Assembly (NCBI RefSeq): GCF_029784165.1
Contig: NC_073695.1
Location: 246,114,089-246,178,088, forward strand
DNA length: 64,000 nt
Source: Wyeomyia smithii
Taxonomy: Eukaryota > Arthropoda > Insecta > Diptera > Culicidae
Reading direction: 5' to 3'
The notes under the pieces are model-generated. The model was not told where the DNA came from and searched no databases. It worked only from the letters and a program-made list of their open reading frames with translations. The first letter of the stretch is position 1; each line of letters starts with the position of its first letter. Shown piece by piece: positions 56,229-64,000 of this stretch. Both the position numbers and the translations under genes were made by a program.

Positions 56229-57145
56229 GAATTTTCAATCTATGCGCCCCTTGGCATGAATGTTTCCTTTCACGTTTACTGTTTTTACTCGGGTTCTACG
56301 TTCATTCGCTTCATTGCGACTTGAGCTGTCAAATAACAAGATTTTTTGTGCAGTAGTAACCACGGCAGTCAGAGAACAGTTTTTGATAAAAATTGAAGAA
56401 TTTTCGTTTTTTCTCAGAACCAAGTGAAGAAAATCGGTGCGCATTTCATTAGTTGTGATTCAATAGTGCTTGTGGGTGTCGTTGGGCGTGCGAAGAAGTG
56501 CAGCAACAATGATTACGTGCGGTGAAACTTGTTCCAGTGACAACTGCTGTTGAATAAATAGGAATGATGATTTCAGACTTCCTGAAAAATAGTGATTTCC
56601 CATCAGCAGAGGCGAAAAACAACGGTGAAAAAATGGTTATCAACCTTGACCAGCAGCAGCAGCAGCAGAGGCAAACATCATCACCGTCATTGTCGTCATA
56701 TGCTGTGGATTTTCGGTTTGTGCGCTGACGGACGGACGGATAAGTGAGTTGTCCTTTTGCGGTCGTTTGGCGTGAACGAATTCCGCATAGGATATCTACC
56801 TGACAGAGTTGCAAATTATAATTGACGTGTTTTGCCAGTGTCTGTGGTAAAAATAAATATCGCTCGTGCTAGAAAGTGTTTTGTTGTCGAGCCACAGGGA
56901 AAGATCACACAGGGTAGGGTCGATTCTTATCAGCACGAGGGCGTGAATTGAGCCTCGATCGTCTCGCTAACCAGTTGGTGAAACGAAGCGGGAAGTGGGT
57001 GGGCTTGTGTGTAAGGAAAGAACGAAGAATCGTCTGCGATTTACTTGAACGGAACGATAGAAGGAGGCGAGCGCAAGTAAAACGAAGACCCGCTCGCATT
57101 TATGTTGTAGCTATTAAGCTGGAAGCGGACAGCGTAAAGTAAACA
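56229..57145 (+). promoter_or_regulatory. Upstream region / probable 5' UTR of Ehbp1
   Basis: GC-richer than its surroundings, not repetitive, with a CAG run (GACCAGCAGCAGCAGCAGCA, 56648-56667). Short frames here are not conserved proteins. The initiation site cannot be fixed. The Juan-like element ends at its left border, so any regulatory DNA further upstream has been pushed about 4.4 kb away. Confidence 0.5.
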
Positions 57146-57249
57146 ATGGGGAGTGTTTGGAAACGGCTGCAGCGTGTTAACAAGCGGGCTGCCAAGTTCT
57201 CCTTCACCGTGTCCTATCATGAGCTACATATGGAGACCACTGCCAAATG
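57146..57249 (+). CDS. Ehbp1: EH domain-binding protein 1, first coding exon (N terminus)
   Basis: ATG 57146 in AAACAATGG context, the usual insect start setting. The exon encodes MGSVWKRLQRVNKRAAKFSF, then TVSYHELHMETTAKW, and is cut inside the Trp codon by the donor TG|GTGAGTG. This is the start of the N-terminal C2 (NT-C2/EEIG1-type) domain of EHBP1, which in animals reads M.SVWKRLQRV.K.A.KF.F..SY.EL..E.T.KW. EHBP1 links EHD/Rab endocytic membranes to actin and has a later CH domain and bMERB domain, none of which is in this window. Intron 1 is longer than 6.7 kb. Confidence 0.9.
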
Positions 57250-59935
57250 GTGAGTGTATATTTTAGATATTATATATTTATTTAACGAGGTAGCTTCCCT
57301 TCGAATTGGAACTGATATCTGAATTGTTGTTTACTAGAAAAAAACTACACTTTGTTTACTAGGCATCAGATATTGTCTTTCAGAAATTAAAACCAAGTAC
57401 GAATATATCTAGATAATATTGAAGGTGCAAGGGGCACTGAATGTGTCTTCGAAGATTTTCTTTGATAACGTGACAACCACACAACTCTATCTGGATAAAA
57501 ATGTTGGGGATATCTCGAAAAGGATGTGTGAACTTTGTCCAAAATTCATTTAAGAAATGTATACAATGACCCGAGTTCTACGGTGCTTTCACTAGTTTGG
57601 CATTTCACAGAGTCACTGACATTCGGAAACATTCTGAAAACATGATAAAAAGCCTGCATTACTAAACTTAAAATAATTATCGAAGAAAAACTATTTCCCC
57701 AAAATAAAAACAGAATAGCTGACTGACAAAGCGGATTGCCATCGACAAATTTATTTCATTAATAAATCATTCATTTAAATGCAATGGAATGGATGGCTAT
57801 TAAAAATTTGCCATTCAGTTAAACTTATAGAGTTTATTGACCTTGATTAACTTTTATTTTCCTAGGCCTTCATTTAGGACCTTTTCTTTTTATTTAGTAC
57901 GTGAATGGCATTTTCTTCGTACTCAAGAAACGTAAATTGTTGATTTATGCTAATGATCCGAAGGCCTTTTAGAAAATAACAAATTAATCTGATAAAATTG
58001 GAGCATAATTTTAATGTCTCAGAGTAAGTTTATCACAACGCTATATCATTTTTTTAGCTATTGAATGATAAATAAAGTTTATAGTGTGTCCATGAAAATT
58101 GAAAAACACAGTTCATATTCATGAAGATGCATTAGCTAAGCTAACGCCAAGCCGGTTAAAAAAGAAGTTCAATTATTGCTACATATCGTGGCTGAAACAC
58201 TTACGCTGAGAACGCGTGGGGCGCTTGTGACATTCATGCTTGATAACTTCGGATTAAAAGAAACGATTTCACCTTTTTTCTTTTTTATTTGATGAGTATA
58301 ATGTTTTATGCTCTATCATGTCATGAGATTGCTGTTCATCAGCCTTGTTTCGTTCCATCCACCCATCCATCGACTGTTCAAACGGCTGTTTGTGGCCGGT
58401 ACATCGATCAACACTGATTCCTCCTAACCCAGCAAAAAGGAAAACAATAAATCAATCAAGCACGATGCTGCGGAATGTAGCAAAAGCAACAGAATCTTTT
58501 TTCGGGGAAGTACTTTTTAAGTCCAAGCAAAACATAACGCGTGCTTGTCAGAGATCCCGTAAAGAGTACTGTGTGAGTGGCTATATAGAGCAACTTCCCA
58601 GCCGAGGGCGGTTTGTTCTGTAGGATAGAGAAAACGAGAAAAAAAAAACAGAAGAAGATACCGCGGGCTACGGAGGCGAAACGATATGGGCTATAAAATA
58701 AAAATCCAACTATAAATGCGAGCTCGCGCGAGCAGACGAATAAACGAACACACATGTAATCGATGGGTCAAGGAATTGTTTACTTTGCTTCCAAGTGTTA
58801 CTTCAATGTAGACTCTTGTTTTTTTTCACGGAGTGGAGCACACGAAGAAAATATGTGTTTCCGGTTGTACTTATCAACGCTATGTCCCTCCAAATTTACT
58901 ATCTGTAATAGCGATGAAATTTCGGTTGTTGCGCGTAGAGTGTTACAACTTTATAATTAATAGCTATAACATAATAAACATGTCCAAAGGATTGGTGGTT
59001 TCTAAGTGCATTTACGAACGGTGCGAAAGATTCAGCTGGTCAATATTTTTCAACCCCCCCTTTAGGAAGAGCTTGCCCCCATCGCCTTCAGTTGGAGTCG
59101 AGTCGAGTTAGTGGATGAGCGCGGCTGCTGCCTCGTCTTTGCGGCGAATATTGTGTACCCGTTGCAAGGCAAGATTTATTTTTGGCCGATGATTCCGTTG
59201 TCTCGGTGCGGCTCCACTCCAATTGATTTGGCGAGCAGTCAGCAATCGGTTTGATTTTACCGCATTAGGAGTGACGTGCTGCTGCTGTGGTGCGGCGTTG
59301 CTGGTTAGAAGCCAGGCCTGGTGCGCGATCAGTGAAGCATCGTCGTCGCACGTTTTCGCGAATATGTTTTATGAATTTTCCGGGGTTCGATGGAGTCATT
59401 TGGTGTGTATTTAGATGGTATGCGATTGTTGTAGGCGCACAGGCAGACTATCGATCTGATTGCTGCGTTTCTATTTGCGTCCCGCGTCATGTCGATTGAG
59501 TCGACAGCAATTTATTCCGCGTCGCTCAAACGCTTTTTTGATGGCCACTATTTTATGCGTCTAACCACGTCTAACCCGCTGATATACGAATGTAGGTTAA
59601 GAATATTTGTTTTCGCGAATGAGCGAAAATTTTTAGCTCGTGACATTTTGGGAATGGCGATGTTAGATTGTCCGCGGTATTTTCGAAAAAAAAAAGACTT
59701 AGGTGTGTGGTTGAAGGTGATAAACTCAAACTTATCTTAACGCCAGTGTGTGATTGATGTTCTAAATTGTGACACGTTGGAAGACGTTATTACGTTTTAG
59801 AAATTTTCGAATAGTTTAAATTTTGACGCAATTTTTCCACGCACGAACGGTCTAACCAATTTTTTTTTGGCTTCTCCATAATAAAATATGTTAGAAACAA
59901 ACATTTATGAAAAATGTAAGAAAAACAAAAAGATT
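57250..59935. other. Ehbp1 intron 1, first part, nothing recognised
   Basis: No exon continuing the split Trp codon (expected start G, then P.KL..VWTRR) was found. The sequence is AT-rich with a GC-richer patch at 59090-59500. A CCCCCCCTTTAGGAAGAGCTTGCCCCC-like stretch near 59055 resembles the repeat at 830-1076. Confidence 0.3.
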
Positions 59936-59939
59936 TTTA

Positions 59940-60550
59940 TTCTAGATGTAGGCAAGTTTTTCCCGCTGCATAACTGCATTAATCATTTTGACGCTCTGCA
60001 CTTTTGAGAAAAGATCAAATTGGTTCGTTTCCCGCTTCGGAAACAAGCACCTTGATGTTAAGATAAGGTTTATTGAGTATTTAGTTCACTCATGACAAAC
60101 GAAATCCGCGGCTAGTTTGTTCCAATTTCGCGCTATCTGTACAATATCCGGCATCACCTTCTTCCTATTGATTTTTGCCCAGTACTTTTCGATAGGGCGG
60201 AATTGGGGGCAATCCACCTTGTACTACTGAACTGCCAAATCCGGCCAAACTCAACTGGACCTCTGTGTGCCTTGATAAACGGTTGGACTCGCTTTTTGAG
60301 GCACTCTTGCTTGTATATCGTTGAGTACATCGTCTTGTTTGTGATAAAAATCTTGGTTTCCGTGTAAAATTATCAGCTGAAACAAAGTTGAATTTATGCT
60401 GTGACGACATAAAATTTTGTTCCGGGAAGCTGTCCAAAATCCATCTTCATCCAAGCATCCTTTGTACTTCATCATAATATTCTCGCACAACTTTCGCACT
60501 AGGTTTTGCTGAACCCTGGAAATAAAATCTTAATTTGTCGTCGTTTGATT
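59940..60550 (-). pseudogene. DD37E mariner-like transposase fragment (copy 5)
   Basis: The minus frames read ITNKTMYSTIYKQECLKKRV then QPFIKAHRGPVEFG; CPQFRPIEKYWAKIN survives in shifted form, and RNWNKLAADFV-like sequence lies near the C terminus. The first half is lost or unrecognisable. Frameshifts and stops abound. Confidence 0.6.
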
Positions 60551-60689
60551 GATGCATGAATTTTAAATCATTTAAAATGCAAGGTTTTGTTTAAAATTTA
60601 ATAATGAGTGATCATTACGGCGTTAACAAATCGATACATAACGAATACCAGAATTCAGATTTTTGAAAGACGAAAACGGATTCGCACTA

Positions 60690-61082
60690 CAGGTCGGACT
60701 CGATTATCCGGAACACCAAAAAAATTTTCATTCCGGATAATCGAGTTTTCCGGATAATCGCATCACACGAAAAATACTGAAATTTTGCGATTATGGAACA
60801 TAAAATAAATATTTCTTTTCTTTTTATACTTGTATGATCCAGTGGCGAAACCAGAAGTTATTTCTGAGGCAAAAAAGGATAAAATCTTGAGAAGCAAAAA
60901 AAATAAATTGGACATTAATTATTTTCACTTAATTCAACACATATGCCAGAAGTGATGGTAAAGACAAAATTCCGGAATAAAAATTGAAAACGGACACCAA
61001 AAAAAATAAAATTCCGGATAATCGAATTCCGGATAATCGAGTTTTCGGATAATCGAGTCTCCGGATAATCGAGTCCGACCTG
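60690..61082. mobile_element. pogo-like MITE with CAGGTCGGACTCGATTATCC ends and TA duplication
   Basis: TA flanks at 60688-60689 and 61083-61084. The ends CAGGTCGGACTCGATTATCC(GG) are perfectly inverted. The core TCCGGATAATCGA(G/A) is repeated about seven times: once inverted and twice direct near the left end, and four times in a row at 61013-61075. Similar termini are widespread among animal pogo/Tigger-type elements. Confidence 0.8.
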
Positions 61083-61159
61083 TATTTGAAAAAGAAGAGA
61101 GTAATGTCACTAAAAGCGAGGAGTCAAATTGACGCACGGAGGAACGGTAGCCATTTTGT

Positions 61160-61280
61160 AAAGGGGCCATCCACATACCACGTGGACAGTTTTTAAACGA
61201 TTTTCAACCCCTCCCCCCCTCCCCGTGGGCAACTGCTCATATGAATTCTAAAAATTTTGTATGGACCGTGGACATTACAC
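61160..61280. mobile_element. One-ended copy of the GGGGCCATCCACATACC MITE
   Basis: GGGGCCATCCACATACCACG continues GTGGACAG...CCCCTCCCCCCCTCCCCGTG and TATGGACCGTGGACATT, matching the left half of 10386-10570. The right half is missing; a non-LTR remnant begins directly after, so it may have been cut by that junction. Confidence 0.65.
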
Positions 61281-61289
61281 ATGTTTACA

Positions 61290-62600
61290 CTAGTTTGTCG
61301 TTTTTTTGATTTGTTTTCTGCCCATAGTGATGTCGATATTTTCGCAGTGCAGCTTCATATGATGGTAAGGGAAATGCTGTCCAATTTAGCTTACGAAGCG
61401 AGTACAAACAAAATTGTTTTTGGACAGATTCAATGCGTTCTTCATGTGTTACAATATAGAGATTCCATACAATGCATCAGTATTCCAGAATTGGTCGGAC
61501 GTATGTAATATATAATAGTTTGAATGTATATGGGTCTTGAAAATTATGGCCGAAGCGTTCTATAAAGCCCAGCATACTATTTGCTTTGTTGATTATTGTG
61601 TTATAATGTTCTATGAATGTAAATGTGGAGTCTAAGACTACGCCTAGGTCCCTTACGATTTTGCATTTTTCTACTGGTTGGTTTCCTAAGAAAATGTCTG
61701 TTGGTGGTGTTTCTGTTTTTTTTTGCTGAAGGCTATTGAATTAAATTTTTTAATGTTGAGTTGCAATAGACTTTTGTTGCACCAAGTGTAAAATACATTA
61801 ATTTCATTCTAGAATATTTCGAAGTCTTCTGCATTGATTATTTCTATAAAGAGCTTCATGTCGTCAGCATATACAAGCACATGTATTGATTTAAGAAGAA
61901 TGAAATGTCATTCATGTAGAATATAAAAAGAAGAGGGCCCAGGTGAGAACCTTGAGGAACTTTAGAAGTTACTTCTATTGGGTTTGAAAAGGAATTTTGA
62001 AAGCGGACTATTTGTGTTCGTTTTGTTAAGTATGACTGCAGCCATTCCAAAAATGTTGTTTCCATTCCGTATTTTTCGAGCTTGAAGAGCAATAAAGGTA
62101 TGTCGATTCTGTCAAATGCCTTGCTAAAGTCCATTACAGTTAAAGTTAATGTTATGAATTCCAAAAGATTTGTGGTAGTTGATCGGCCTTTATAAAAGCT
62201 TTGTTTTTGAGTTGTAATTTGGTTTTTTACTTGCTGAAAGATATTTGCATTTATTATTGATTCAAATAATTTTGGAATGCATGAAATAATGGCAATTCCA
62301 CGATAATTTAGAATGTCAGATTTAGCGCCAGACTTGGAATTTGGCACTTAATATGAGGTTTTTCAGAGTTCTGGAAAAATTCCATTCTTCAGAGACATAT
62401 TAAAGAGGTGTAGTAAAGGTGTATATAGTTCTTCTGCCAAGTTTTTGAGAAAAAATGGTTCTATTCTGTCAGGTCCAGGACCTTTCGTAGCGTCTAAATT
62501 TTTAAGTGCGTTCTGAATTTCGAATTCAGATATTTGATTGACAGATAAAGAATTCGAATATTCAGGAAAATACGAGAAGGTCGCGGTCTGTTTCTTCAAA
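61290..62600 (-). pseudogene. Non-LTR retrotransposon (CR1/Jockey-like) reverse transcriptase remnant
   Basis: The minus strand reads LKNLDATKGPGPDRIEPFFL, then NYRGIAIISCIPKLFESIIN, GRSTTTNLLEFITLTLTVMD, FSKAFDRIDIPLLLFKLEKY and VPQGSHLGPLLFIFYMND before the frame decays toward 61290 (TKVYCNSTLKNL, IDQCIVWNLY-like pieces). The order matches RT fingers and palm. Stops separate the blocks and the FADD box is not preserved as a clean frame. The endonuclease is missing. Confidence 0.75.
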
Positions 62601-63024
62601 TGTGGTGTATATTTCTAGAAAAAAAAGTGGTAGCTGCCAAACGTATGTTCTAATACAACGCTTACTTTGATCCTTCCGGGCCAACATCGCACTTGTTTTT
62701 TTTTTTATTTTGACTTTAAATTTCTAATTTCCTTAGCTCTCATTTTTTTCTGTGTGGACTCATCACTGCGACCAGAGATTAGATCTATTGTGATATTGCC
62801 CAGGATTTTTCTGTACTCCGCACTTCACATTATTGGCAGTATCACTATTGAAGTAAGTGATACGCTTATCACTCATATCCGCGCTTGTGTATGAGTTTTA
62901 CCTTTCCGTTTCAAGCTTACTGATCTGCCATGCCGAGCCTCTGTCCATTCTAACAATATCGCCTGATTACAATTTCCCTGAAAAAACTTTCATCACCAGT
63001 TTTATTATAATAAGAACTTATTTT

Positions 63025-63207
63025 TGTTAAAAGGAGAGTCAACAGGGGGACTGTAGAACTCAGATTAAAGGATGGGTATGTGGTGGGGAGCCTGAGAATA
63101 AACCCATGCTAAAGTCCTTTGACAACCAAATGGTCTGATTCTGCTAAGATTCAAACCTACCCGCTTACCAAATCGGACTCTGTAACCTTGCGGCCACGGA
63201 GCTCCCA
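63025..63207 (-). mobile_element. tRNA-derived SINE, minus strand
   Basis: On the minus strand: GGGAGCTCCGTGGCCGCAAG, then GTTACAGAGTCCG (box A region), then GGTAGGTTTGAATCTTAG (box B region), followed by a 100-bp non-tRNA body and an AT-rich end. Good pol III-like order with one box B mismatch. No duplication was resolved. Confidence 0.65.
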
Positions 63208-64000
63208 TTCTTAGTCCTCATAAGCGTGAGCACGATTGACCGGCTACGGTTGCTACTTCATTATTCCCAGTTCAGCTGAGAACACACAGAGAACCAATAC
63301 ATGTCTAGCATTCATCCTCAATGTGTAAAAACTGGTGACTTGAATCTTTTTGTTATTTTGCATCCGAATGCAGGTCAATGAAGGAGTATGGTGACGTGAT
63401 ATTGGCTTTATTTAAAACCGAGAATGCTTCTGCACTTCCGTGAGAAATCACTTGTCCGTCTTGGTAAACGATGCACTAAGTTCGAGTCCCGTATGTTTAC
63501 GAGAAAGCTTATATAAGTCTCTGAAAAAAAAAACAGGGACACCAAAATTCGCAGGAATGGTTGAACAGCTATAATCTTTCATGTTTTCCGCTTTTGGAGT
63601 GCGCCTGTGTTGACCAATATAATCTATCTGTAGAAAATCCGACCTCCTGAAAGGCTTTAGATATTCGTTCACCCGATCATCTGGCTTTGTGTTTAACAGG
63701 TCGACTAGCGATGTTTCTTGTACACTTATCGTGTGCTCCTAATATCAATTTACTGATTTGAGATCGATTTGCAGCAGAAAGACTAAAGGCTGTTGGGGCC
63801 ACGCACAGTGAAATGCAAAATATTTTTTTATACAATACGTTTATGTGACACGACAAAATACATATAATGTTCGTGAGGCGAACCAGCCGCAGGCTGAAAA
63901 CCTTTAAACACAGACAAAAAAAATATGATATTTAACGGAGCCAACTAAATCTTATTTCTAGGGTATCTCATAAACTAAGAGCAATTTTTTCATCCTCGTT

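Noticed and set aside
56648..56667. CAG repeat as a coding polyglutamine tract
   Set aside because: The frame containing it is interrupted and lies upstream of the Ehbp1 start; treated as 5' UTR/promoter sequence.
60614..61084. Tandem array TCCGGATAATCGAG read as a CRISPR-like array
   Set aside because: Spacers are absent or a few bases, the host is eukaryotic and TA-flanked inverted ends define a MITE.
57146..64000. Search for Ehbp1 exon 2
   Set aside because: No sequence encoding the expected continuation after the split Trp codon was found; the exon must lie outside the window.

Overview
The window looks like insect nuclear DNA, most likely from a culicine mosquito. It has short spliced introns with GT..AG borders, a Juan/Jockey-type non-LTR retrotransposon, tRNA-derived SINEs, many DD37E and DD37D mariner-like fragments, and long introns and intergenic spacers filled with nested transposons. 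The species call is an inference from element types. No bacterial features, CRISPR arrays, rRNA or free-standing tRNA genes were seen.

Three host genes are supported. (1) A plus-strand gene for a secreted, GPI-anchored immunoglobulin-superfamily protein has one exon at 17261-17509 and eight more at 30601-32541, separated by a 13 kb intron; its signal-peptide exon was not found. (2) A minus-strand TMEM145/GPR180-type seven-transmembrane protein has seven exons at 45404-47862, and all its splice phases join. (3) The first coding exon of the plus-strand Ehbp1 orthologue lies at 57146-57249; the rest lies beyond the window. The Ig gene and TMEM145 converge tail to tail. TMEM145 and Ehbp1 diverge head to head, and their 9 kb spacer is occupied mainly by a full-length Juan-like insertion and nested MITEs.

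Layout: 1-3.1 kb is a mosaic of hAT, gypsy gag and DD37E remnants plus a SINE-bearing non-autonomous element. 3.1-17.2 kb is mostly unrecognised, with MITEs, a non-LTR RT fragment and a roughly 125-bp satellite. 17.5-30.6 kb is the Ig-gene intron, holding a 1.9 kb long-TIR element, a DD37D mariner split by an unfamiliar DNA element, a DD37E remnant split by a Transib-like insertion, and an RTE remnant. 35.3-36.6 kb is a stack of nested inverted repeats. 36.8-40.4 kb is an RTE retrotransposon carrying two insertions, and 42.2-43.8 kb is a second RTE fragment carrying a nearly complete DD37E transposon. 49.4-51.3 kb is a MITE carrying a SINE and a TTAA-type MITE. 51.8-56.2 kb is the Juan-like element. 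59.9-63.2 kb is Ehbp1 intron 1 with further remnants.

The most interesting signals are non-autonomous DNA elements whose terminal core motif is repeated several times just inside the ends. One is at 21859-22881 (six copies of a 16-bp motif); another family has copies at 1.8-2.85 kb and 35.38-36.35 kb. Both keep a short acidic peptide reading frame of similar character (LM..YG followed by S/T/E/D). The 25799-26924 element has 5-bp duplications (CGCTG) and termini beginning CACAG, and its removal restores the reading frame of the transposase it interrupts.
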